Origin: Kluyvera genomosp. 1
Lineage (GTDB): Bacteria; Pseudomonadota; Gammaproteobacteria; Enterobacterales; Enterobacteriaceae
Direction: 5' to 3'
Length of the DNA: 64,000 nucleotides
Assembly (NCBI RefSeq): GCF_001266615.1
Contig: NZ_LGHZ01000012.1
Coordinates: forward strand, 1-64,000
In this document: positions 19,707 to 27,558 of the stretch, piece by piece
How positions within the stretch are numbered: the stretch's first letter is position 1
How the letters are laid out: each line of letters begins with the position of its first letter
Notes under the pieces: model-generated
Database searches by the model: none
The model's input: the letters and a program-made list of their open reading frames with translations, nothing else
Told to the model about the DNA's origin: nothing
Position numbers and translations under genes: made by a program

Positions 19707-20629
19707 GCGCGATCTCCTTGTTTTTCATGAACCAGTGAAACAAACAGCTCTTCCAGGCGGTTCGCTTTGTTACGCATACTCAATACTTGAATTCCCTGTG
19801 CGCTAAGCTGCGCGAAGACGCTGTTAATTCCCTGCTCACGCAGCACTTCCACTTCCAGCGTTGAGGTGTCCACCAGGCTATACTGGTAGCCTTCCAGCTT
19901 CGGCAGCGGGCTTTTCGGCGCCAGGTCGAGGATAAAGGTTTCTGATTTCAGCTTGGAAAGCAGATTCTTCATCGAGGTGTTTTCCACCAGTTCACCACGC
20001 TGGATAATACCGATATTGCGGCACAGCATTTCTGCCTCTTCCAGGTAGTGGGTGGTGAGGATAATGGTAGTGCCTTTATCGTTGAGATCTTTGAGGAATC
20101 CCCACATTGAGCGGCGCAGCTCAATATCTACGCCAGCCGTAGGTTCATCGAGAATCAACAGTTTAGGCTCATGCATCAGCGCGCGAGCAATCATCAGGCG
20201 ACGCTTCATACCACCGGAAAGCATCCGCGCACGTTCATTGCGTTTTTCCCACAAATCGAGCTGCTTGAGGTATTTTTCGCTGCGGATAACCGCTTCTTTG
20301 TACTCAACGCCGTAGTAACCCGCCTGGTTCACGACGATTTGCTGTACAGTTTCAAACGGGTTGAAGTTGAACTCCTGCGGCACGAGACCCAGCTGGCGTT
20401 TGGCATTGACCACGTCTTTTTGCAGATCATAGCCAAAGACGCTGACGCGCCCGGACGTTTTGTTCACCAGCGAACTGATAATGCCGATGGTAGTGGATTT
20501 CCCCGCGCCGTTCGGCCCCAGAAGCGCATAAAAATCGCCGGCTTCAACTTGTAAATCTATCCCACGCAGCGCCTGGACGCCGCCGGGATAGGTTTTCGTC
20601 AGTTGCTCTAATTCCAGTGCAATGGTCAT
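19703..20629 (-). CDS. yadG: YadG, ABC transporter ATPase
   Basis: Cytoplasmic ATPase of the YadGH ABC-2 exporter, 308 residues. Walker A is GPNGAGKST, the signature is LSGGMKRR and Walker B is LLILDEPTAG. The family resembles drug and polysaccharide exporters; no substrate is established. First gene of yadGH, divergent from can; the ERIC repeat lies between the two genes. Confidence 0.95.
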   Translation of the reverse strand: MTIALELEQLTKTYPGGVQALRGIDLQVEAGDFYALLGPNGAGKSTTIGIISSLVNKTSGRVSVFGYDLQKDVVNAKRQLGLVPQEFNFNPFETVQQIVVNQAGYYGVEYKEAVIRSEKYLKQLDLWEKRNERARMLSGGMKRRLMIARALMHEPKLLILDEPTAGVDIELRRSMWGFLKDLNDKGTTIILTTHYLEEAEMLCRNIGIIQRGELVENTSMKNLLSKLKSETFILDLAPKSPLPKLEGYQYSLVDTSTLEVEVLREQGINSVFAQLSAQGIQVLSMRNKANRLEELFVSLVHEKQGDRA

Positions 20630-20665
20630 AGATATTTGCTTACCTTACATTCTGATACTTGATAT

Positions 20666-20790
20666 TTACTCTACGTAATTTACGTTGCGACAAGGCGGCG
20701 ACGCAGCGAATCTCCAGGAGCGTACACCAGTACGTGACTGGGGTAAGCGAGGAAAGCCAACGCAGTGGCAACGTAAAGTACAACGAGTAT
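20666..20790. repeat. ERIC element
   Basis: About 125 bp with imperfect terminal inverted repeats (TACTC...GAGTA) and the ERIC core: AATCTCCAGGAGCGTAC, then GTACGTGACTGGGGTAAGCG, then GAAAGCCAACGCAG. This matches the enterobacterial repetitive intergenic consensus at the expected length. It lies between divergent yadG and can and ends about 65 bases before can. Confidence 0.93.
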
Positions 20791-20855
20791 TTGGTTTTAA
20801 TAAATCAGGAGTTGCCCTATATTAGCCCAACGCAATTTACTTGGTTACAGCCTCC

Positions 20856-21518
20856 ATGAACGACATAGATACACTCATCAGCAACAACGCACTATGGTCA
20901 AAAATGCTGGTAGAAGAGGATCCCGGTTTTTTTGAGAAACTGTCGCAAGCGCAAAAACCGCGCTTTTTATGGATTGGGTGTTCTGACAGCCGTGTTCCCG
21001 CCGAACGTTTGACCGGGCTCGAGCCTGGCGAACTGTTTGTTCACCGTAATGTAGCCAACCTGGTGATTCATACCGATCTCAACTGCCTTTCCGTGGTGCA
21101 GTATGCCGTTGATGTGCTGGAAGTTGAACACATTATTATCTGCGGCCACTATGGCTGCGGCGGCGTTCAGGCGGCGGTAGAAAACCCAGAACTGGGACTT
21201 ATCGACAACTGGCTGCTGCACATCCGCGATATCTGGTTCAAACATAGCTCATTGCTTGGCGAGATGCCGCCGGAACGTCGCATGGATACCCTTTGCGAAC
21301 TCAACGTTATGGAGCAGGTGTATAACCTCGGTCATTCCACCATTATGCAGTCAGCGTGGAAGCGCGGTCAGAAAGTGATGATTCACGGCTGGGCTTACGG
21401 TATTCACGATGGCCTGCTGCGCGATCTTGATGTCACGGCCACCAGCCGCGAGACTCTGGAACAGCGCTACCGCCACGGAATTTCCAACCTCAAGTTAAAG
21501 CACATCAACCACAAGTAA
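20856..21518 (+). CDS. can: Can, beta-carbonic anhydrase
   Basis: Interconverts CO2 and bicarbonate; essential in air in E. coli because it feeds carboxylases. The 220 residues are nearly identical to E. coli. Zinc ligands are Cys42 and Asp44 (GCSDSR), His98 and Cys101 (CGHYGCGG). ATG 20856 gives [11 protein letters not shown]; an upstream in-frame start would add five residues. No clear ribosome binding site precedes it. Confidence 0.96.
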   Translation: MNDIDTLISNNALWSKMLVEEDPGFFEKLSQAQKPRFLWIGCSDSRVPAERLTGLEPGELFVHRNVANLVIHTDLNCLSVVQYAVDVLEVEHIIICGHYGCGGVQAAVENPELGLIDNWLLHIRDIWFKHSSLLGEMPPERRMDTLCELNVMEQVYNLGHSTIMQSAWKRGQKVMIHGWAYGIHDGLLRDLDVTATSRETLEQRYRHGISNLKLKHINHK

Positions 21519-21525
21519 GTGAAAA

Positions 21526-21603
21526 GTGCCGGGCAGTGGCGATGCCTTACCCGGCCTACAGGTCTGTGCCCGCAGGCCTGATAAGTGAAGCGCCAGCAGG
21601 CGC
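21526..21603. repeat. REP pair (BIME) between can and hpt
   Basis: Two oppositely oriented REP-like palindromes: TGCCGGGCAGTGGC...CCGGCCTACAG and GCAGGCCTGATAAG...GCGCCAGCAGGC. They lie between convergent genes, the usual place for such elements, and may act as mRNA 3' stabilisers or gyrase sites. Confidence 0.8.
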
Positions 21604-21614
21604 TCCTCGCAATA

Positions 21615-22151
21615 TTACTCGTCCAGCATGACCACTTTGCCAACGTACGGCAGATGGCGATAGCGCTGAGCATAGTCGATACCGTAACCGACCACGAACT
21701 CATCAGGGATGGAGAATCCGATAAACTCAACCGGCACATCAACTTCACGGCGGGATGGTTTATCCAGCAGCGTACAGATGGCCAGCGATTTCGGCTCGCG
21801 CAGCCCCAAAATTTCACGCACTTTCGACAGGGTGTTACCTGAGTCGATAATGTCTTCAACGATTAGCACGTCTTTACCACGAATATCTTCGTCGAGGTCT
21901 TTGAGGATTTTCACGTCGCGGGTGGTGGACATACCGCTGCCATAGCTGGATGCCGTCATAAAATCGACTTCGTGCGGAACCTGTACTTCACGGCACAGGT
22001 CAGCCATGAACATGAACGAGCCGCGCAGCAGGCCCACTAACACCATTTCGCTGCCGCTATCCTGGTAGCGCTCATTAATCAGACGACCTAATTCGGCGAT
22101 ACGTGCTTTGATCTCCGCTTCCGGGATCATCACTTCAACAGTATGTTTCAT
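21615..22151 (-). CDS. hpt: Hpt, hypoxanthine phosphoribosyltransferase
   Basis: Purine salvage enzyme converting hypoxanthine (and guanine) with PRPP to IMP or GMP. The 178 residues equal E. coli. The PRPP-binding motif is [14 protein letters not shown]; the flexible loop SSYGSGMST and the base-binding [11 protein letters not shown] are present. Divergent from gcd, with a shared 204-base promoter region. Confidence 0.96.
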   Translation of the reverse strand: MKHTVEVMIPEAEIKARIAELGRLINERYQDSGSEMVLVGLLRGSFMFMADLCREVQVPHEVDFMTASSYGSGMSTTRDVKILKDLDEDIRGKDVLIVEDIIDSGNTLSKVREILGLREPKSLAICTLLDKPSRREVDVPVEFIGFSIPDEFVVGYGIDYAQRYRHLPYVGKVVMLDE

Positions 22152-22277
22152 TTAACTAACCACATGATTTTAAATGTAAATCACTCAACCTGTTAACCCT
22201 AAGGCACCAGGTTGATCAGCAAGCGAGAAAGTATACCAGTAAAAGGGATCGGGCCGTTAATTCGATAATAAAGCTCA

Positions 22278-22299
22278 TTTTGTGATTTCGATCACACTT
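22278..22299 (+). promoter_or_regulatory. CRP site in the gcd promoter
   Basis: TGTGATTTCGATCACA, a perfect TGTGA-N6-TCACA match to the CRP consensus. It covers the predicted -35 of gcd, so bound CRP should repress. E. coli gcd is known to be repressed by cAMP-CRP. Confidence 0.85.
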
Positions 22300-22314
22300 G
22301 TTAAATCCTATAAT
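22286..22314 (+). promoter_or_regulatory. gcd promoter
   Basis: Consensus -10 TATAAT (22309-22314) with a weak -35 TTTCGA (22286-22291) at 17 bases, embedded in the CRP site; the gcd start is 41 bases downstream. Confidence 0.65.
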
Positions 22315-22355
22315 GAAATGAAAGCAATAATTAACAAACGAATGGACACCTTTCT

Positions 22356-24746
22356 ATGGCAGAAACAAAATCTCAACAATCACGGCTACTCGTGAGGCTA
22401 ACGGCCCTCTTCGCGGCATTCTGCGGGCTGTATTTGTTAATCGGTGGTATATGGCTGGTCGCGATCGGCGGCTCCTGGTACTACCCCATCGCAGGTCTGG
22501 TGATGCTGGGTATTACCGCGATGCTCTGGCGCGCGAAGCGTTCAGCACTGTGGCTTTACGCACTACTGCTGGTCGCCACCATGGTCTGGGGCGTCTGGGA
22601 AGTTGGCTTTGACTTCTGGGCGCTGACGCCGCGCAGCGATGTGCTGGTCATCTTCGGCGTGTGGCTGATTCTGCCATTCGTCTGGCATCGTCTGGTAGTA
22701 CCTTCCAGCGGTGCGGTCGCCGCGCTGCTGGTTGCCCTGCTGATTAGCGCCGGGATCCTCACCTGGGCCGGTTTTAACGACCCGCAGGAGGTGAACGGCA
22801 CGCTGAGCGCGGATGCTACGCCTGCCGAGCCTATCTCACAGGTTGCCGATCAGGATTGGCCTGCTTACGGGCGCAATCAGGAAGGTCAACGGTTCTCCCC
22901 GCTCAAGCAAATCAATGCGGATAACGTACACAATCTGAAGGAAGCGTGGGTATTCCGTACCGGCGACCTGAAGCAGCCAAACGATCCGGGTGAAATCACC
23001 AACGAAGTGACACCGATTAAAATCGGCAACATGCTGTATCTCTGTACCGCCCACCAGCGCGTGTTTGCTCTGGATGCGGCAACCGGTAAAGAGAAGTGGC
23101 ACTTTGACCCGCAGTTGGGCACCGACCCGAGCTTCCAGCATGTGACCTGTCGCGGTGTTTCATACCATGAAGCCACGGCCGCCAACGCTTCGCCGGATGT
23201 GGTGGCCGACTGCCCACGTCGTATCATCCTGCCGGTAAACGATGGTCGTATTTTTGCGCTCAACGCCGATACCGGCAAGCTGTGCGAGTCCTTCGCCAAT
23301 AAAGGTATCCTCAATCTGCAGACCAACATGCCAGTGACCACACCAGGCATGTACGAACCGACATCACCACCTATCGTCACCGATAAAGTGATCGTGATTG
23401 CCGGTGCGGTCACCGATAACTTCTCGACTCGTGAGCCCTCTGGCGTAATTCGCGGTTTCGACATCAACAGCGGCAAACTGCTGTGGGCTTTCGATCCGGG
23501 TGCTAAAGATCCGAACGCTATCCCGGATGACGAACACCATTACACGCTCAACTCACCAAACTCGTGGGCGCCAGCCGCCTATGACGCGAAGCTGGATCTG
23601 GTTTATCTGCCGATGGGCGTGACCACCCCGGATATCTGGGGCGGTAATCGCACACCTGAGCAGGAGCGCTACGCGAGCTCAATTGTGGCGCTGAATGCGA
23701 CCACTGGTAAACTGGCCTGGAGCTATCAGACCGTCCACCACGACCTGTGGGATATGGATATGCCGTCCCAGCCTACGCTGGCAGATATTACGGTTAACGG
23801 CAAAACAGTACCGGTTGTCTATGCTCCAGCGAAAACAGGCAACATCTTCGTGCTGGATCGTCGTAACGGCGAGCTGGTCGTTCCGGCCCCGGAAAAACCG
23901 GTTCCGCAGGGTGCAGCCAAAGGCGACTACGTCACCAAAACGCAGCCATTCTCTGATCTCAGCTTCCGTCCGAAGAAAGATCTGACTGGCGCGGACATGT
24001 GGGGCGCCACCATGTTTGACCAGCTGGTGTGCCGCGTGATGTTCCATCAGATGCGCTATGAAGGCATTTTCACGCCGCCATCTGAACAGGGTACGCTGGT
24101 GTTCCCGGGTAACCTCGGAATGTTTGAATGGGGTGGTATCTCTGTCGATCCAAACCGTCAGGTGGCAATTGCCAACCCGATGGCGCTGCCGTTCGTATCG
24201 AAGCTTATCCCTCGTGGCCCAGGCAACCCGATGGAACCGCCGAAAGACGCAAAATCCAGCGGTACCGAGTCCGGTATTCAGCCGCAGTATGGCGTACCGT
24301 TTGGCGTGACGCTGAACGCTTTCCTGTCACCGTTTGGCCTACCGTGCAAACAGCCGGCCTGGGGTTACATCTCGGCGCTGGATCTGAAAACCAACGAAGT
24401 GGTGTGGAAAAAACGTCTGGGTACGCCGCAGGATAGCCTGCCGTTCCCGATGCCAATTCCGCTGCCGTTCAATATGGGTATGCCAATGCTGGGCGGCCCA
24501 ATTTCAACAGCCGGTAACGTCCTGTTTATCGCCGCCACGGCTGATAACTACCTGCGCGCCTATAACATGAGTAACGGTGAGAAACTGTGGCAGGGACGTC
24601 TGCCAGCAGGCGGCCAGGCAACACCGATGACCTATGAAGTGAATGGCAAGCAGTATGTTGTCATTTCTGCCGGCGGTCACGGTTCGTTTGGCACAAAAAT
24701 GGGCGACTACATCGTGGCATACGCCCTCCCGGACGACGCGAAGTAA
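22356..24746 (+). CDS. gcd: Gcd, membrane-bound PQQ glucose dehydrogenase
   Basis: Quinoprotein that oxidises glucose to gluconolactone on the periplasmic face and passes electrons to ubiquinone. The 796 residues equal E. coli. Five membrane segments occupy about residues 10-150, followed by an eight-bladed propeller binding PQQ; the stretches QDWPAYGRNQEGQRFSPL, TCRGVSYH and VYAPAKTGN are conserved. E. coli cannot make PQQ; no pqq genes occur here, so activity may depend on PQQ from elsewhere in the genome or environment. Confidence 0.96.
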   Translation: MAETKSQQSRLLVRLTALFAAFCGLYLLIGGIWLVAIGGSWYYPIAGLVMLGITAMLWRAKRSALWLYALLLVATMVWGVWEVGFDFWALTPRSDVLVIFGVWLILPFVWHRLVVPSSGAVAALLVALLISAGILTWAGFNDPQEVNGTLSADATPAEPISQVADQDWPAYGRNQEGQRFSPLKQINADNVHNLKEAWVFRTGDLKQPNDPGEITNEVTPIKIGNMLYLCTAHQRVFALDAATGKEKWHFDPQLGTDPSFQHVTCRGVSYHEATAANASPDVVADCPRRIILPVNDGRIFALNADTGKLCESFANKGILNLQTNMPVTTPGMYEPTSPPIVTDKVIVIAGAVTDNFSTREPSGVIRGFDINSGKLLWAFDPGAKDPNAIPDDEHHYTLNSPNSWAPAAYDAKLDLVYLPMGVTTPDIWGGNRTPEQERYASSIVALNATTGKLAWSYQTVHHDLWDMDMPSQPTLADITVNGKTVPVVYAPAKTGNIFVLDRRNGELVVPAPEKPVPQGAAKGDYVTKTQPFSDLSFRPKKDLTGADMWGATMFDQLVCRVMFHQMRYEGIFTPPSEQGTLVFPGNLGMFEWGGISVDPNRQVAIANPMALPFVSKLIPRGPGNPMEPPKDAKSSGTESGIQPQYGVPFGVTLNAFLSPFGLPCKQPAWGYISALDLKTNEVVWKKRLGTPQDSLPFPMPIPLPFNMGMPMLGGPISTAGNVLFIAATADNYLRAYNMSNGEKLWQGRLPAGGQATPMTYEVNGKQYVVISAGGHGSFGTKMGDYIVAYALPDDAK

Positions 24747-24755
24747 GCGCAAGAA

Positions 24756-24789
24756 AAACCCCGAGGCGATATAAACACACTCGGGGTTT
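24756..24789. terminator. Bidirectional terminator after gcd
   Basis: AAACCCCGAG/CTCGGGGTTT arms with a 14-base loop between convergent gcd and cueO. Short T runs flank it on both strands. Confidence 0.75.
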
Positions 24790-24797
24790 GACAGCAG

Positions 24798-24830
24798 GCC
24801 GGATGACGCTAACGCGCATCCGGCTTTTTT
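24798..24830 (+). terminator. REP-like terminator between gcd and cueO
   Basis: GCCGGATG/CATCCGGC arms with an 11-base loop followed by six T. The core resembles a REP palindrome (GCCGGATGACGC). The T run overlaps the cueO stop codon on the other strand. Confidence 0.8.
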
Positions 24831-26394
24831 ATACGGTAAATCCGAGCATCATGCCGGTATCTTCATGTTCCAACAGGTGGCAGTGCGCCATATACATGTT
24901 CTCTTTCGATGCCTCGTGGTCGAATTTCACCAGCACTTCGCTCACCCCGCCTTCCACGCGTACCGTATCTTTCCAGCCTGTACGATGAGCCGCTGGAGCC
25001 TGACCATTTTCACGTAAAATACGGAACTGGGTACCGTGAATATGGAATGGGTGCAGCATCATGTCGCCTTCACCGGAAATCACCCAGCGCTCGTACTGCC
25101 CTTTGGTCGCGGCAAACATCGGTTCATTCATATCAAATGCCTTACCATTTATACGGTTAGCATTATGGAAATCAAAACCACCATCACCGTGATGCATATT
25201 ACCCATCCCACCGTGATCCATTTTCATGCCGCCATGTCCCATCATGTTGCCGTGATCCATGCCGCCCATCGCCTGATTGCCGTACTTCTTCATCAGCGCC
25301 TGCATACCCATCATGTCGAGCATCGGGTCCATCGATAGCTGGAGCTTACGCTGGGTGATCCCGTCCAGCGAGGGCAGCGCGGACATGGAGGCCAGCGAAT
25401 CCGGCAGCGTCCCCGAACCGGGAATCCCCACCGGCTGCACGCGCAGCACCGGTACCGCGCTATCAAATGGCGCAATGGCCATCCCCATCTGTGTTACCGG
25501 CAGCGTGACCAGATCAAATGGCTTGCCGTCGCGGACATCCACCAGCACTTCAAAGCGCTCGCCCATCAGCATCGGCAGTTCATTGACCTGCACCGGCTCC
25601 GCCAGCAGGCCGCCGTCGCTGGCGACCACATACAGCGCACGTTTATCACTGGCGGCAATCGTCAGCGAACGAGCATTGCAGCCATTCAGCAGACGTAGAC
25701 GCACCCAGCCGCGCGGCGGCGCATGCTGCGGATACTGGACACCGTTGGTCAACAGAGTATCGCCAAACCACCCCACCGCTGCGCTCATGATATCGAGCTG
25801 GTAGTCAATCTCGCCCGCTGCGGTAAATTTCTTATCCTGCATAATCACTGGGATATCATCGATACCCCACTGCTTCGGCAGCATCAGCTTCTGACTGTCT
25901 TCATCCTCAATCAATACCAGACCCGCTAGCCCCATCGCCACCTGATGCCCGGTTTTTCCGTGCTGATGCGGGTGGAACCAACAGGTCGCCGCACGCTGCG
26001 TCGGCGTAAAGCTGACCGTACGACTGGCACCGGGTTGAATCACCCCCTGCGGCCCGCCGTCAACATCACCAGAGACTTCCAGTCCATGCCAATGCACGGT
26101 GGTTTCTTCTGCCAGGCTGTTGCTAATTTTCACCGTTGCCAGCTTCCATTGCTCAAGCTTTATCGCCGGGCCCAAAAGGTTGCCGTTGTATCCCCAGGTG
26201 GTCGCCGTTTTCCCGCCAAACTGCGTCTTTCCGGCCTGCACGTTAATCAGTATCTGGTTATTCGCATCAGGAGTGAGTAAAGGTGGAATGGGAAGCGTGG
26301 TACGTTCGGCGGCGAATACCGCCCGGCTCCACAAAGGCAAGGCGCTGACGGCACCGATAGCGGCACCCAGTTTGATAAAATCACGACGATGCAT
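24829..26394 (-). CDS. cueO: CueO, multicopper oxidase
   Basis: Periplasmic cuprous oxidase that protects against copper. The 521 residues begin with a Tat signal (RRDF at residues 3-6, ending at SRAVFA). Copper ligands are in [14 protein letters not shown], the type 1 region [10 protein letters not shown] and the C-terminal [13 protein letters not shown]. The Met-rich insert (about residues 355-405) is longer and richer in His and Gly than in E. coli. A CueR-type promoter precedes it. It is convergent with gcd. Confidence 0.97.
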   Translation of the reverse strand: MHRRDFIKLGAAIGAVSALPLWSRAVFAAERTTLPIPPLLTPDANNQILINVQAGKTQFGGKTATTWGYNGNLLGPAIKLEQWKLATVKISNSLAEETTVHWHGLEVSGDVDGGPQGVIQPGASRTVSFTPTQRAATCWFHPHQHGKTGHQVAMGLAGLVLIEDEDSQKLMLPKQWGIDDIPVIMQDKKFTAAGEIDYQLDIMSAAVGWFGDTLLTNGVQYPQHAPPRGWVRLRLLNGCNARSLTIAASDKRALYVVASDGGLLAEPVQVNELPMLMGERFEVLVDVRDGKPFDLVTLPVTQMGMAIAPFDSAVPVLRVQPVGIPGSGTLPDSLASMSALPSLDGITQRKLQLSMDPMLDMMGMQALMKKYGNQAMGGMDHGNMMGHGGMKMDHGGMGNMHHGDGGFDFHNANRINGKAFDMNEPMFAATKGQYERWVISGEGDMMLHPFHIHGTQFRILRENGQAPAAHRTGWKDTVRVEGGVSEVLVKFDHEASKENMYMAHCHLLEHEDTGMMLGFTV

Positions 26395-26428
26395 CGTTAC
26401 ATCCTTTTCGGCTTCTGGTGATTAATTG

Positions 26429-26459
26429 AGCTTAAACCCTACCCCTGCGGGAAGGTCAA
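26429..26459 (-). promoter_or_regulatory. CueR-type cueO promoter
   Basis: On the minus strand -35 TTGACC (26454-26459) and -10 TAAGCT (26429-26434) are separated by 19 bases, the long spacer of MerR-family promoters. The spacer holds the imperfect dyad ACCTTCC...GTAGGGT typical of CueR sites. Confidence 0.85.
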
Positions 26460-26538
26460 GCATAAAGCGGCGAATAATGCTCCCCGTCCCGTTGGGAAGT
26501 ATGTTAACGTTGAATATCGACGATGTAAGGTATAAGAA

Positions 26539-26886
26539 ATGACAATGTTTTTCCGGACTGTGCTGCTTGGATCGCTGCTGGCGATCTCCAGCTCAAGTTA
26601 TGCGCTAAGCGAATCTGAAGCGGAAGATATGGCCGATCTGACGGCGGTATTTGTGTTCCTGAAAAATGACTGTGGCTACCAGAACCTGCCTAACACGCAA
26701 ATTCGTCGTGCGCTGGTCTTTTTTGCTCAGCAGAACCAGTGGGATCTGAGCAACTACGATACCTTCAATATGAAAGCACTCGGTGAAGACAGCTATCGCG
26801 ACCTCAGCGGTATCGGTATCCCAACCGCGAAAAAATGCAAAGCGCTGGCCCGGGACTCCCTTAGCCTTCTCGCTTACGTAAAATAA
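26539..26886 (+). CDS. yacC: YacC, PulS/OutS-family secreted protein
   Basis: 115-residue protein nearly identical to E. coli YacC after the leader. A signal peptide covers about residues 1-22 ending SYA. It belongs to the PulS/OutS pilotin-like family, but there is no lipobox and its role is not established. Two Cys (DCGYQN and KKCKAL) match the family disulfide. Start ATG 26539 follows GTAAGG; an ATG two codons later is possible. In E. coli speE-speD follow; here they do not. Confidence 0.9.
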   Translation: MTMFFRTVLLGSLLAISSSSYALSESEAEDMADLTAVFVFLKNDCGYQNLPNTQIRRALVFFAQQNQWDLSNYDTFNMKALGEDSYRDLSGIGIPTAKKCKALARDSLSLLAYVK

Positions 26887-27138
26887 AAATAAATCTTCGC
26901 GTGAGATAAACATGTAGCCGTATCAGGCGGCTACATAGCGCGATATTGCTCTCAGCGTTTCATCAATCCTTATCTTCAATTCACATCTCACTTCAACAAT
27001 TCATTAAGCGTTGCGTTAATAAATAAATATAAAAATCACTATTCACATATTAAAAAACACATCATCACGCATTGCATTATTAATATCTCAACACTACCAT
27101 CGCTCGATATCAAACCCGACCATCAATGGAATGAGACC
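26887..27138. other. AT-rich region between yacC and the lipoprotein gene
   Basis: Begins with a perfect 9-bp hairpin ATGTAGCCG/CGGCTACAT (26912-26936) after yacC, then about 190 bases of strongly AT-rich DNA ending at the lipoprotein gene. No speE or speD remnant is recognisable. The composition would suit an H-NS-bound promoter of acquired genes; no single promoter can be chosen. Confidence 0.6.
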
Positions 27139-27558
27139 TTGAATATATCTTCTATTATCCGCATTGTACCGCTGGCTATTATTTTGTTATCTGGCTGTCA
27201 TTCGACACAATCCCAACCATCATCCGGGCTGGCAAAACAAGCATCAGAGAGCGAGCAAACTCAACAACAAACTGAGCAACGCCGAGTCGCCAGTGAGCAA
27301 GAGCGTATTAATACCTGCCGTCAGGCTTTAGAGTCGCTAAAAGAAGTGAGTCCTCAACAGGCCGCAAAATTGGGTAATGATTTTACAGCCTTAATCAACG
27401 CGGCATCGCAGTACAATGCCGTGCGTAATAAGGTGGCCGAACCGACAAAACAAGGAATTGACTCAATGTATCAGTTTAAATCAATCAAGCTATGTGCTGA
27501 TATCGAAAAGGAGTTGATAGACAGTCTGGTTAAGCGTGGCGACAATATTAAATCATGA
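27139..27558 (+). CDS. Unknown lipoprotein, coiled-coil rich
   Basis: Not recognised. 139 residues with a lipoprotein signal: hydrophobic segment 6-19 and lipobox LSGC with Cys20; His at +2 suggests outer-membrane sorting. The mature part is hydrophilic and Gln/Glu rich (about 35-58), probably helical, with two further Cys (60 and 119) that could pair in the periplasm. The start is TTG at 27139 because the two nearby ATG codons are out of frame; a weak GGAATGAG lies upstream. The stop overlaps the next gene as ATGA, so the two proteins are likely made together. Base composition is AT-richer than neighbours. Confidence 0.75.
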   Translation: MNISSIIRIVPLAIILLSGCHSTQSQPSSGLAKQASESEQTQQQTEQRRVASEQERINTCRQALESLKEVSPQQAAKLGNDFTALINAASQYNAVRNKVAEPTKQGIDSMYQFKSIKLCADIEKELIDSLVKRGDNIKS

